Shown here in pieces: positions 17,098-25,699 of a stretch of 64,000 nt of DNA. The translations under genes were made by a program, and so were the position numbers. Location: positions 43,415-107,414 of the forward strand of contig JADGEJ010000007.1 in NCBI GenBank assembly GCA_016744435.1. The letters are read 5' to 3'. The notes under the pieces were generated by a model. It was not told the origin of the DNA, made no database searches, and saw only the letters and a program-made list of their open reading frames with translations. The DNA comes from Lentibacter sp. (GTDB lineage: Bacteria > Pseudomonadota > Alphaproteobacteria > Rhodobacterales > Rhodobacteraceae). Position 1 is the first letter of the stretch. Each line of letters starts with the position of its first letter.

Positions 17098-18204
17098 TTA
17101 CTTGGCGAGCCAAGCTTGGAACTTCGCGTCGATGTCGTCGCGGTAGTCAGCCCAGAACTCGTAGTTGTAGAGGAACGTGTTCTTGGCGTTGTTCGGATCT
17201 GTTGGCATGTGTGGCGCCATGTCGATGCCGAGTTCAGCGTGCTTACCTACGAGAGGCGCTGAAGACAGGCGTGCCGGGCCGTACGAAATGTATTTCGCTT
17301 GGTCTGCAAGGCGCTGTGTGTCTGTCGCGAACATGATGTAGTCAAGCGCACGTGCCTGACGCTCAGGTGAAAGGCCTGCTGGGATGATCCAACCGTCAAG
17401 GTCAAACACTTGTGCGTCCCAGAGCATTGCAACTGGCTGCTTCTGCTCTTCGATCACGCTGAACAAACGGCCGTTGTATGTTGAGCCCATGATGACTTCG
17501 CCGTCAGCCAAAAGCTGTGGTGTGTCTGCACCCGCTGACCACCAAACAACATCGCCTTTGATGGTGTCGAGCTTGGCAAGCGCTTGGTTTTGGCCTTCTT
17601 CAGTCGCCAGAACGTCGTAGACTTTGTCTTTTGCAACGCCGTCACAGAGCAGAGCCCATTCCATGTTGTTGATAGGGCGCTTTTCAAGCGAGCGCTTGCC
17701 TGGGTAGGCGTCTGTGTCAAACACGGCGCAAACGTCTGTTGGAGGCGTGTCACCAACAAGGTCAGTACGGTAGCCAAATGTTGTTGAGTAAACGATCGAA
17801 GGAATGAAGCATTCAGAAACCAAGAGGTCGCCGAAGTCTGCTGAAGCTTTCGTGCCGTCTGGCGCGTCTGCAAGCATTGTGTCTGGGTCGATTTCCAGCG
17901 CAAGGCCTTCGTCGCAGAGGCGCATCGCGTCAGCCGCAACAACGTCAACAACGTCCCATGTGACGTTGCCAGCTTCGTTCATGGCGCGAAGTTTTGCCAC
18001 AGCTTCAGCTGAGCTATCGTCGTTGATGATGCTTGCGCCGGTCTTGGCTGAGTAGGGCTCGTGGTAAGCCTTAAGCTGTGACTTGGAGTAAGCACCGCCC
18101 CATGAGACGATCGTCATTTCTTTTGCCATGTGGTGGTCGGCACCAGCAATGCCAGCAACCATTGTCAGGGCTGTTGTAGCCATAAATGTTTTCGTAAATT
18201 TCAT
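17098..18204 (-). CDS. Periplasmic substrate-binding protein, PotD/PotF class
   Basis: 368 residues with a Sec signal peptide (residues 1 to about 22: basic MKFTK start, hydrophobic core, cleavage near AGIAGA). The mature part opens with MTIVSWGGAYSKSQ, typical of family 1/8 binding proteins for spermidine, putrescine and related solutes. Four or more Cys residues are present in the mature protein (LCDEG, SECF, VCAVF, LLCDG), which is unusual for this fold and suggests disulphides. Genes upstream and downstream supply the ATPase and two permeases. The true ligand is unknown; polyamine is only the class default. Confidence 0.88.
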   Translation of the reverse strand: MKFTKTFMATTALTMVAGIAGADHHMAKEMTIVSWGGAYSKSQLKAYHEPYSAKTGASIINDDSSAEAVAKLRAMNEAGNVTWDVVDVVAADAMRLCDEGLALEIDPDTMLADAPDGTKASADFGDLLVSECFIPSIVYSTTFGYRTDLVGDTPPTDVCAVFDTDAYPGKRSLEKRPINNMEWALLCDGVAKDKVYDVLATEEGQNQALAKLDTIKGDVVWWSAGADTPQLLADGEVIMGSTYNGRLFSVIEEQKQPVAMLWDAQVFDLDGWIIPAGLSPERQARALDYIMFATDTQRLADQAKYISYGPARLSSAPLVGKHAELGIDMAPHMPTDPNNAKNTFLYNYEFWADYRDDIDAKFQAWLAK

Positions 18205-18311
18205 TTCGTTCTCCCGTGTATTGCCCGTTTAGTGTGTGGTGAGCTAGCGCATCAGGCGCAGCATTAGCCCACATTCATCATCGCAACCCGTTGCCGGTCT
18301 GCGCGATATTC

Positions 18312-19412
18312 CTATGCTTCCAATGCGCGACAGTCCCGTGCGAGCCAGCCGATCTCGACGTGCTCACCCGGCTTTAGGCGTGTTTGGTCAGGCGCGTTGC
18401 GTGACTTGATGATAAACTCATCCGTTCCGGCAACCCGAAGTCGCGTGCGGAAGATGTCACCCATGTAAATAAACTCAAGCACTTCGGCCTTGAGCGTATG
18501 TGCGTCGGCATGCAGGCGGCTTTTGTCAAACTCGACACGCTCGGGGCGGATCGAAACTGTCGTGCGCTCGCCAACTTTGCTCACGTTCACTGGCATCGCG
18601 TCGATCTCTTCGCCGCTGTCCAGAACGACAACACATTCGTCGCCGCTGATCGACTTTACAGTGCCATGCAGCGTGTTGTTCTCGCCGATAAACTGCGCCA
18701 CGAACGCGTTCTTCGGATTTTCGTAAAGTACATCTGGCGGGTCAATCTGTTGAATGCGCCCATCGTCAAACACAGCAACGCGGTCTGACATTGTCAGCGC
18801 TTCTGTCTGGTCGTGCGTCACATAAACCGTGGTGATGCCAAGGCTGTGCGCAAGGTGGGTAATTTCAAACTGCATCTTTTCCCGCAGTTGCTTGTCAAGC
18901 GCGCCGAGCGGCTCATCCATCAAGACAAGCTCAGGCTCAAACACCAGCGCACGCGCCAGAGCGATCCGCTGTTGCTGACCGCCCGAAAGCTGCGCCGGGC
19001 GTCTGCCGCCAAAGTCGCCCATCTCGACCATATCAAGCGCGCGCTTGACCTTGGCTTCGCGGTCAGACTTGCCGATCTTGCGCACTTCCAAAGGAAAGCT
19101 CAGGTTTTCCGCAATCGTCATATGCGGGAACAGCGCGTAGTTTTGAAACACCATACCAATGCCGCGCTTGTGCGGCGGGATGTTGTTGATGCTCACACCG
19201 TCAATCTTAATCTCGCCATGGGTGGCCGTTTCAAAGCCGGCCAGCATCATCAGGCAAGTTGTCTTACCCGAGCCTGACGGCCCAAGCATTGTCAAAAACT
19301 CGCCCTTAGGAATTGAGAGGTTGAGGTCTTTTACAACGAGCACTTCGCCGTCGTAACTTTTCTGAACACGTTCGAACTCTACGAACGCGTCTCCACTATG
19401 AGTGTCAGCCAA
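18312..19412 (-). CDS. ABC transporter ATP-binding protein, PotA-like
   Basis: 366 residues. Walker A GPSGSGKTT, Q-loop VFQNYALFPHM, signature LSGGQQQR, Walker B ELVLMDEP, and the switch His in YVTHDQTEA are all intact. Residues about 240-366 form the C-terminal TOBE-type regulatory domain. It is first in the five-gene minus-strand operon ATPase, binding protein, permease, permease, SDR. It starts divergently from the M24 hydrolase gene, sharing a 336-base control region. Confidence 0.92.
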   Translation of the reverse strand: MADTHSGDAFVEFERVQKSYDGEVLVVKDLNLSIPKGEFLTMLGPSGSGKTTCLMMLAGFETATHGEIKIDGVSINNIPPHKRGIGMVFQNYALFPHMTIAENLSFPLEVRKIGKSDREAKVKRALDMVEMGDFGGRRPAQLSGGQQQRIALARALVFEPELVLMDEPLGALDKQLREKMQFEITHLAHSLGITTVYVTHDQTEALTMSDRVAVFDDGRIQQIDPPDVLYENPKNAFVAQFIGENNTLHGTVKSISGDECVVVLDSGEEIDAMPVNVSKVGERTTVSIRPERVEFDKSRLHADAHTLKAEVLEFIYMGDIFRTRLRVAGTDEFIIKSRNAPDQTRLKPGEHVEIGWLARDCRALEA

Positions 19413-19748
19413 ATCAGGCTCCCCGTTTGTCTTCTTGCGGCTTTTGCCGCTTATCTTTGTGCATCTAACCCTACAGAGAGGGTGTGTTGCAACCAGTTAA
19501 CTCTACCTTCTTTTAGGCAGGTGGATAAACTGATTTCTGACATACTACGGGCAATTCGCCCTCAAATTGGTCACTTTACGAACGTTCCGCGCCTATTTGC
19601 GGCCTCACACCGCCAAAAAGACCCAGCCTCTTCGTGACGCAATAGAATCATTTCGTGACGTTTTTTAACTCTTTTGTGTCACTTCCCAGCTAGACGCCTC
19701 CGTCCTTTCAGCCTCCAATTTCCAGAAAATCCCTGAAAGGTATCCACC
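19413..19748. promoter_or_regulatory. Divergent control region, importer operon / M24 hydrolase
   Basis: 336 bases without a gene between two divergent starts. It is more AT-rich than its surroundings. Two perfect copies of TTCGTGACG lie at 19631-19639 and 19652-19660, exactly 21 bases (two helical turns) apart. A looser TTTGTGTCAC lies at about 19673. These are candidate sites for a regulator shared by both operons. I could not single out a convincing -35/-10 pair. Confidence 0.5.
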
Positions 19749-20933
19749 ATGAACTACGCCAGAACGCCGTTTTCCGAAGCCGAATATTCCGCGCGCCTTG
19801 CCAAGACACGCGCCGCGATGGACGCCGCCGGAATCGACGTTCTTTATGTGCAAGACCCGTCCAACATGGCGTGGCTCACAGGCTATGACGGCTGGTCGTT
19901 TTACGTGCACCAAGGCGTCATTCTCACCCAAGAAGGCGCCCCCTATTGGTGGGGCCGCCGCCAAGACGCGAACGGCGCTGTCCGCACCGTCTGGATGGAA
20001 GATGCACAGGTCTTCGGCTACCTCGACCACTTCGTGCAGTCTACCGAGCGCCACCCGATGCAAGACCTCGCAGAACGCCTCAAGGCGCTTGGCAAATCCG
20101 ATGTGCGTATCGGCGTTGAGATGGACAACTACTACTTCTCCGCCAAAGCCTTCCAGACCCTGCTGGAAGAGCTTCCTCAAGCGCAGTTCATCGACGCGAC
20201 TGCGCTGGTCAATTGGCAACGCGCAGTGAAGTCGGAAGAAGAGCTGGTGTTCATGCGCCGCGCCGGCAAAATCTCCGAGAAGATCATCAATGGGCTGCGC
20301 GAGCGTGTTGAAGTCGGCCTGCCCAAAAACGAGGTCGTCGCCGAAATTCAGCGCGACGCTCTGCGCGGCGTTGATGGCCACTGGGGCGACTATGCCGCCA
20401 TTGTTCCGCTGCTGCCTTCTGGTTCTGACGCCGCCGCACCGCACCTCACATGGGATGGCCGACCCTTTCAAGAAGGCGAAGCAACCTTCTTTGAAATCTC
20501 TGGTTGCTACCGTCGCTACCACGCGCCTGTGAGCAGGACGATCTTTCTAGGCGAGCCGACAGACACGCTCAAACGCGCCGCCGACGCACTTGTTGAAGGC
20601 TTGGAGGCGGGCCTCGCAAAAGCCCGCGCCGGAAACCGCGCGTGCGACATCGCCAACGCTCTCGCCGCCCCCTTAGAGGCGGCAGGCATCGAGCGCGGTG
20701 CGCGCTGCGGATACCCGATCGGCCTCAGCTATCCGCCAGACTGGGGCGAGCGCACAATCAGCCTGCGCGCGAGCGACGAAACCGTGCTTGAGCCCGGCAT
20801 GACATTTCACTTCATGCCCGGCCTCTGGATGGACGATTGGGGCATCGAAATCACCGAGCCGATCCGCATCACCGATGATGGCCCGCCAGAGTGCTTCTGC
20901 GACTTACCCCGCGAGATGTTTGTAAAACCATGA
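19749..20933 (+). CDS. M24-fold hydrolase, ectoine hydrolase (EutD/DoeA)-like
   Basis: 394 residues, creatinase/aminopeptidase-P fold: N-terminal domain to about 160 (NMAWLTGYDGWSFYVHQ, VEMDNYYFSAKAF), then the pita-bread domain. In true M24 metallopeptidases the motif DxG...DxTR supplies metal ligands; here it reads FFEISGCYRRYHAPVSRT, so the first Asp is Glu and the second is lost, and metal binding is unlikely. The same loss, and the segments YAAIVPLLPSG and APHLTWDGRPF, mark EutD/DoeA ring hydrolases that open ectoine to N-acetyl-diaminobutyrate. ATGA overlap with the downstream deacylase gene. Substrate may be ectoine or another cyclic amidine/N-acyl compound; creatinase-like alternatives are less likely. 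Confidence 0.75.
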   Translation: MNYARTPFSEAEYSARLAKTRAAMDAAGIDVLYVQDPSNMAWLTGYDGWSFYVHQGVILTQEGAPYWWGRRQDANGAVRTVWMEDAQVFGYLDHFVQSTERHPMQDLAERLKALGKSDVRIGVEMDNYYFSAKAFQTLLEELPQAQFIDATALVNWQRAVKSEEELVFMRRAGKISEKIINGLRERVEVGLPKNEVVAEIQRDALRGVDGHWGDYAAIVPLLPSGSDAAAPHLTWDGRPFQEGEATFFEISGCYRRYHAPVSRTIFLGEPTDTLKRAADALVEGLEAGLAKARAGNRACDIANALAAPLEAAGIERGARCGYPIGLSYPPDWGERTISLRASDETVLEPGMTFHFMPGLWMDDWGIEITEPIRITDDGPPECFCDLPREMFVKP

Positions 20934-22090
20934 GCAATCTTCAGCGCACCCGCGAGATCTTGGAACAACTGATCGCCTTTCCAACCGTCTCAACCGACAG
21001 CAACCTCAACATCATCACATACATCGCCGATCACCTGTCAGGCCTCGGCGCACGGGTGCAGATATTCCACGATCCCTCAGGCACCAAGGCCAACCTCTTC
21101 GCAACCCTCGGCCCTGAAGGCGACGGCGGCATCGTGCTTTCTGGCCACTCCGATGTTGTCCCGGTGACAGGCCAAGACTGGTCTTCAGACCCGTTTTCTT
21201 TGCGCGAAAATGCGGGCCTGCTTTACGGGCGCGGCACTTGCGACATGAAAGGCTTTATCGCCTGCACGCTTGCTATGGCCGAAGACTACGCCAAGATGAC
21301 GCTCAAGCGCCCGCTTCACTTCGCGTTTACGCACGACGAGGAAACAGGCTGCATCGGCGCCCGCGCCCTGGTCGACGCGTTGCAAAAGCAAAGCATCCGC
21401 CCTGCCATCGCAATAATCGGTGAGCCGACAGAAATGCGCATCATCGAAGGCCACAAAGGCTGCTGTGAATACACCACGCGCTTCTCTGGCCTCGCAGGCC
21501 ACTCCTCGCGCCCCGAACTTGGCGTTAACGCCGCCGAATGCGCCGTGCGCTACGTCACCAAACTGCTAGAACTGCGCCACAGCCTCGTCGCCCGCGCCCC
21601 TGAAGGCAGCCGCTTTGTTCCGCCCTATACCACCCTCAACATCGGCAAGCTCGAAGGCGGCATCGCCCACAACGTCATCGCCGATAAAGCCGAAGTCGAG
21701 TGGGAGTTCCGCCCTGTCCAAGACAGCGACTATGCGTTCATGCACGCCGAAGTCGCCGCCTACACAAACGATGTGCTGCTCCCCGCCATGCGCGCTGTGC
21801 ACCCCGACGCATCGGTTGAAGTCGAAACCATCGGCGAAGTCGCTGGCCTCACGCCGATGGAGCACAACGAAGCCCGCGATCTCTGTGCCGCTCTGACAGG
21901 CGAAAACAGCGCTGACGTAGTGGCTTTCGGAACAGAAGCCGGCCTCTTCCAGTCGCTCGGAATGTCCGTCGTCGTCTGCGGGCCCGGCTCTATTGAGCAA
22001 GCCCACAAACCCGACGAGTACATCGCCCTTACGCAACTCGAAGCTTGCCTCAAAATGCTCTCAGGCCTCGGCTCCAAGCTAACGGCCTAA
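20930..22090 (+). CDS. M20-family deacylase, acetylornithine deacetylase (ArgE)-like
   Basis: 386 residues. The two-zinc M20 site is complete: His in SGHSDVVP, bridging Asp in GRGTCDMKG, Glu pair in HDEETGC, Glu in IGEPTEM, and the distal His in EQAHKPDEY. The dimerisation domain lies at about 180-290 (GLAGHSSRPELGVNA). It resembles ArgE, which releases acetate from N2-acetylornithine. Its ATG overlaps the M24 hydrolase stop by 4 bases, so the two are made together; this argues for a catabolic N-deacetylation step after ring opening rather than arginine synthesis (inference). EutE/DoeB, the usual partner of ectoine hydrolase, belongs to a different (AstE-like) family. Confidence 0.85.
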   Translation: MSNLQRTREILEQLIAFPTVSTDSNLNIITYIADHLSGLGARVQIFHDPSGTKANLFATLGPEGDGGIVLSGHSDVVPVTGQDWSSDPFSLRENAGLLYGRGTCDMKGFIACTLAMAEDYAKMTLKRPLHFAFTHDEETGCIGARALVDALQKQSIRPAIAIIGEPTEMRIIEGHKGCCEYTTRFSGLAGHSSRPELGVNAAECAVRYVTKLLELRHSLVARAPEGSRFVPPYTTLNIGKLEGGIAHNVIADKAEVEWEFRPVQDSDYAFMHAEVAAYTNDVLLPAMRAVHPDASVEVETIGEVAGLTPMEHNEARDLCAALTGENSADVVAFGTEAGLFQSLGMSVVVCGPGSIEQAHKPDEYIALTQLEACLKMLSGLGSKLTA

Positions 22091-22093
22091 GCT

Positions 22094-22232
22094 CTTCCTC
22101 TTTCCGAAAATATCCCACCGATTCCGCGCAGCAAGTGCGCTCTATCGGTCTACGCGTTTGCTCACACAAATCGCTTGGGGGGGTGCGGGGGCTGGCCCCC
22201 GCTACCGCGACGCGTCGAAGACGCGGCGCAAA
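22094..22232. repeat. Hairpin-rich dispersed repeat, copy B
   Basis: Begins with TTCCTCTTTCCGAAAATATCCC after the deacylase stop. After about 50 unrelated bases it continues with a G-run and stem GCGGGGGC/GCCCCCGC (22185-22202). A second small stem GCGTC-GAA-GACGC follows. It lies between convergent gene ends. This copy is longer and less regular than the others. Confidence 0.6.
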
Positions 22233-22235
22233 CCC

Positions 22236-23630
22236 TCAGTTCGCAGCCTTCCAAAGCCCTGCCGCTTTGACTTCCTCGTAAGCCTCATCCAAGGCCTTGC
22301 GTGCCCGCGCGATCAGCGTGTCGATCTCATCCTTCGTGATTATCAAGGGCGGTGAAATAACCATCCTGTCGCCGACATGGCGCATGATCAGGTTGTTGGC
22401 GAAGCAACGCTCGCGGCACATGAAGCCAACGGTGCCAGCCTCTGATGCAAACTTGGCACGCGTGCTCTTGTCAGGCGTCAGCGCAAACGAGCCCATAAGG
22501 CCGACAATGCGCACATCGCCCACCATCGGGTGGTCGCCTAGGCTTTCAAACTGCTCTTTGAGGTAAGGTGCCGTCTCGCTGCCCGCGCGCTCAACAATGC
22601 CCTCTTCGTCCAGTATCCGCAGGTTCTCCAATGCTACAGCCGCGCTCACAGGGTGCCCCGAGTACGTATACCCGTGGTTAAACTCGCAGCCCGAAATAAC
22701 CGCAGCAACCTCGTCATTCAAAATGCTCGCGGCAATCGGCGCGTAGCCCGAGCTGAGGCCTTTTGCGATGGTCATTATGTCAGGCTTGATGCCCAGCGTC
22801 TGGCAGCCAAACCAGCTGCCCGTGCGGCCAAACCCGCAGATCACTTCATCAGCAATCAGCAGTATCTCGTATTTGTCACAAATCCGCTGGATCTCGGGCC
22901 AGTATGTCTCCGGCGGGATGATAACCCCACCCGCGCCCTGCACTGGCTCGGCGATAAAGGCCGCAACACGGTCTTCGCCCAGCTCCAGAATAGCCTTCTC
23001 AAGCTGCTGCGCGCGCTCAAGGCCGAAGTCTTCGGGGCTGGCGCTTTCGCCTTCTGCCCACCAGTTCGGCTGGTCGATGTGGTGAATGTCCGGGATCATC
23101 CCGCTTTGTGCGTGCATGCCTGACATGCCACCCAGCGCCGAAGCCGCGACTGTTGAGCCGTGGTAGGCGTTGTGGCGGCTGATGATAACTGTCTTCTCCG
23201 GTTTTCCTTTTTCCGCCCAATAGGTGCGCACAACGCGGATGTTTGTATCATTCGCTTCCGAGCCTGAGCCCGCGTAAAACACATGGTTCAAGTCGCCCGG
23301 CGCGAGCTGCGCGAGCCGCTCGGACAGCGCGATAACCGGCACATGTGTCGTCTGGAAGAAGGTGTTGTAGTAGGGCAGTTCCTTCATCTGGCGTGCGGCA
23401 ACTTCGGCCAGCTCTTCGCGGCCATAGCCAAGGTTCACACACCACAGCCCCGCCATCGCATCCAAAATCTCGTTGCCCTCACTGTCAGTCAGCGTCACAC
23501 CCTTGGCGCGGGTGATAATGCGCGCGCCTTTTGCAGTCAGCTCATCGCCGTTGGTAAACGGGTGAATGTGATGTGCAGCGTCAAGTCGTTGCAGCTCTTC
23601 TGTCGGCATGTGATTGGTGATCTGTGTCAT
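22236..23630 (-). CDS. spuC: Class III aminotransferase, putrescine-pyruvate aminotransferase type
   Basis: 464-residue PLP enzyme. GSGSEANDTNIR binds the phosphate, ADEVICGFGRTG holds the cofactor Asp, and the Schiff-base Lys is in MTIAKGLSSGYAPI. The N-terminus (HHIHPFTNGDEL) and length match SpuC-like amine:pyruvate aminotransferases. It is transcribed on its own on the minus strand just downstream of the GntR gene. The regulator and the potFGHI operon next door make putrescine or a related diamine the likely donor. A 4-aminobutyrate or diaminobutyrate role is the main alternative, and would fit the neighbouring hydrolase-deacylase pair. Confidence 0.85.
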   Translation of the reverse strand: MTQITNHMPTEELQRLDAAHHIHPFTNGDELTAKGARIITRAKGVTLTDSEGNEILDAMAGLWCVNLGYGREELAEVAARQMKELPYYNTFFQTTHVPVIALSERLAQLAPGDLNHVFYAGSGSEANDTNIRVVRTYWAEKGKPEKTVIISRHNAYHGSTVAASALGGMSGMHAQSGMIPDIHHIDQPNWWAEGESASPEDFGLERAQQLEKAILELGEDRVAAFIAEPVQGAGGVIIPPETYWPEIQRICDKYEILLIADEVICGFGRTGSWFGCQTLGIKPDIMTIAKGLSSGYAPIAASILNDEVAAVISGCEFNHGYTYSGHPVSAAVALENLRILDEEGIVERAGSETAPYLKEQFESLGDHPMVGDVRIVGLMGSFALTPDKSTRAKFASEAGTVGFMCRERCFANNLIMRHVGDRMVISPPLIITKDEIDTLIARARKALDEAYEEVKAAGLWKAAN

Positions 23631-23687
23631 GGCTGTCTCGCTTTCTTACGCGCTAGAGGGGCGTGTTACGGTCTTGCGACCAGTAAT

Positions 23688-23700
23688 ATGATCAAATTAT
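23688..23700. promoter_or_regulatory. Candidate GntR-family operator upstream of spuC
   Basis: ATGATCAAATTAT, 58 bases before the spuC start. It nearly matches TTGATCAAATATT at 24502 in front of potF (TGATCAAAT identical). A near-palindrome near the promoters of two functionally linked genes next to a GntR gene suggests a common operator. Confidence 0.45.
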
Positions 23701-23706
23701 CAACTG

Positions 23707-24399
23707 TCAATTGCTCACGTCTTCCGCAAGCGCTCGCCGGACTTGCTCCATCCCTTGAATCACGTCTTCGCGCATCGCTTTTGCGGCGGCCTGTGCATCG
23801 CCTCCGCGCATAGCATCAAGCGCTTCATGGTGCTGGTCAGGCAAGTTTCGCGTGCCCAAACGGCCGCAGACAACACGTAGCGACGGCCCAAACCGCAGCC
23901 AAAGCCCGTCGGCCAAAGCCGCCAAGATAGGCGCGCCAGCCATCGCGTAGAGATAGGCGTGAAAGCGGTAGTTTTGCTCAAGGTAGTTGCGCAAATCTCC
24001 CCGCTCGATCGCCTCATCAAGGGCAGCATCAATCTCGGCAAGAGCTTCAAGTTCAGCATCCGTCGCGCGCTCTGTAGCGCGTAAAACAAGTTGTGGCTCT
24101 ATCGCCTGCCGCGCAAAGATCAGCTCGTTCACGTTCTCGACTGTAAGCTCAGGCACCACAACCCGGCGATTGCCTTGAAACGCCAAAGCGCCCTCTGCGC
24201 AGAGCCGCCTAATGGCCTCGCGTACAGGCGTCATGCCCACGGTAAGCTCGTCGCAGATGCCTTGGATTGTCACGGGTTGGCCCGGTGCTAACTCGCCAAA
24301 CAGGATCAACTCGCGCATCTGACGGTAAACAACTTCATGCGCTGGGAGCTCGCCGGTGCTTGCCTCAACTCGCGGTGTAAAACTCACAATTTTTGCCAA
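23707..24399 (-). CDS. GntR-family regulator (FCD subfamily)
   Basis: 230 residues. N-terminal winged helix (about 15-80) with HEVVYRQMRELILFGELAPGQ, the helix-turn-helix ICDELTVGMTPVREAIRRL and wing FQGNRRVVVPEL. C-terminal all-helical FCD effector domain with candidate metal/ligand residues in NYRFHAYLYAMAG and DQHHEALDAM. TTG at 24399 is chosen as start because AAGGAGG lies 8 bases upstream; a GTG at 24456 would add 19 residues. Its position between spuC and potF, with a shared site before both, points to control of amine uptake and transamination. Confidence 0.83.
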   Translation of the reverse strand: MAKIVSFTPRVEASTGELPAHEVVYRQMRELILFGELAPGQPVTIQGICDELTVGMTPVREAIRRLCAEGALAFQGNRRVVVPELTVENVNELIFARQAIEPQLVLRATERATDAELEALAEIDAALDEAIERGDLRNYLEQNYRFHAYLYAMAGAPILAALADGLWLRFGPSLRVVCGRLGTRNLPDQHHEALDAMRGGDAQAAAKAMREDVIQGMEQVRRALAEDVSN

Positions 24400-24501
24400 A
24401 CTCTTATCCTCCTTCAAAGTCACTCCCCTTTCCGAATCTCTTGCTATTTCTCTCACTAAATGCAGACATTATAAACGAGATGTTGCCAAGACAGTCAAAA
24501 C

Positions 24502-24514
24502 TTGATCAAATATT
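24502..24514. promoter_or_regulatory. Candidate GntR-family operator upstream of potF
   Basis: TTGATCAAATATT in the divergent GntR/potF space, containing the palindrome TTGATCAA. Partner of the site at 23688. Confidence 0.45.
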
Positions 24515-24554
24515 TCGTCAAGAGGAACAACCTCGACCACAGGGAGAAATTCAA

Positions 24555-25640
24555 ATGAAATTCCGTTTACTCAGTGCTGCAGCCACGCTTGCCTTAGTCG
24601 CTGGCATGGCTCAGGCCGAAGAAGTTCGCGTTTACAACTGGTCTGACTATATCGACGAAGGCCTGCTCGCGAAGTTCGAAGAAGAGACCGGCCTCAAGCT
24701 TATCTACGATGTATTTGATTCCAACGAAGTGCTCGAAACCAAGATGCTCGCGGGTGGCTCAGGCTACGACGTTGTCGTGCCTTCAGGCACTTTCCTGCAG
24801 CGTCAGATCACAGCCGGTGCTTTCCAGAAGCTCGACATGAGCAAGCTGTCAAACCACGGCAACATGTGGGACGCCATTGAGGCGCGCACAGCGAAATATG
24901 ACCCCGACAATGCTCATTCCATCAACTATATGTGGGGCACAACGGGCATCGGCATTAACGTCGGTAAAGTCAAAGAAGCGCTCGGTGACGACGCGCCCAT
25001 TGGCTCGCTTGCCTTGGTGTTTGATCCAGCCAACATGGAAAAACTCGCAGCCTGCGGTGTGCATATCCTTGACGCCCCTGCCGAGATCATCCCAGCCGCA
25101 TTGGCCTATATCGGTGAAGACCCCGACAGCCACGACCCAGAGGTTATCGCCAAAGTAGAGCCTATTCTGACAGCCATCGCGCCGCATGTTCAGAAGTTCC
25201 ACAGCTCTGAGTACATCAACGCGCTCGCCAACGGCGACATCTGCGTGGCAATCGGCTGGTCGGGCGACATTCTGCAAGCCCGTGACCGCGCCGCCGAGGC
25301 CGAGAACGGTGTTGAAATTGCATACAATGCTCCTTCCGAAGGCGCGCTGATGTGGTTTGACCAAATGGCCATTCCGGTTGACGCTCCAAACCCTGAGGCA
25401 GCCCACAAGTTCCTCAACTTCATCATGGAAGCAGGCAACATGGCCGCGGCGTCAAACTACGTTTACTACGCCAACGGCAACCTCGCCTCACAGCCCATGC
25501 TCGCAGAAGACGTGATCGGCGATCCAGCGATTTACCCTAACGAGGAAACGCTGAAAAACCTCTACACAACCACGCCATATCCGGTGAAAGTCCAGCGCAC
25601 CGTGACGCGCCTCTGGACCAAGATCAAATCAGGTATCTAA
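24555..25640 (+). CDS. potF: Putrescine-type periplasmic binding protein
   Basis: 361 residues with a Sec signal peptide ending in AQA at residue 21. The mature protein starts EEVRVYNWSDYIDEGLL, the PotF/PotD signature, followed by the VFDSNEVLETKMLAGGSGYDVVVPS core and a C-terminal lobe ending at LWTKIKSG. ATG at 24555 follows AGGGAG; longer frames upstream to 24393 lack a signal sequence. First gene of potF-potG-potH-potI-oxidase. A hairpin with a T-run after the stop should favour potF expression over the rest. Confidence 0.92.
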   Translation: MKFRLLSAAATLALVAGMAQAEEVRVYNWSDYIDEGLLAKFEEETGLKLIYDVFDSNEVLETKMLAGGSGYDVVVPSGTFLQRQITAGAFQKLDMSKLSNHGNMWDAIEARTAKYDPDNAHSINYMWGTTGIGINVGKVKEALGDDAPIGSLALVFDPANMEKLAACGVHILDAPAEIIPAALAYIGEDPDSHDPEVIAKVEPILTAIAPHVQKFHSSEYINALANGDICVAIGWSGDILQARDRAAEAENGVEIAYNAPSEGALMWFDQMAIPVDAPNPEAAHKFLNFIMEAGNMAAASNYVYYANGNLASQPMLAEDVIGDPAIYPNEETLKNLYTTTPYPVKVQRTVTRLWTKIKSGI

Positions 25641-25650
25641 TCTGATCATC

Positions 25651-25686
25651 AGCCCGCAGGCCAACGCTTGCGGGCTTACTTTTTTC
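25651..25686 (+). terminator. Leaky intrinsic terminator between potF and potG
   Basis: Stem AGCCCGCA/TGCGGGCT with about 10 loop bases, followed within 3 bases by TTTTTT. potG starts 14 bases later, so read-through must occur; this is the usual way of making more binding protein than ATPase. Confidence 0.75.
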
Positions 25687-25699
25687 ATGTGGGGGCAAC

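Noticed and set aside
20930..22090. Calling the M20 gene argE for arginine biosynthesis
   Set aside because: Its 4-base coupling to the M24 hydrolase and absence of arg genes nearby favour a catabolic role, so no symbol was given.
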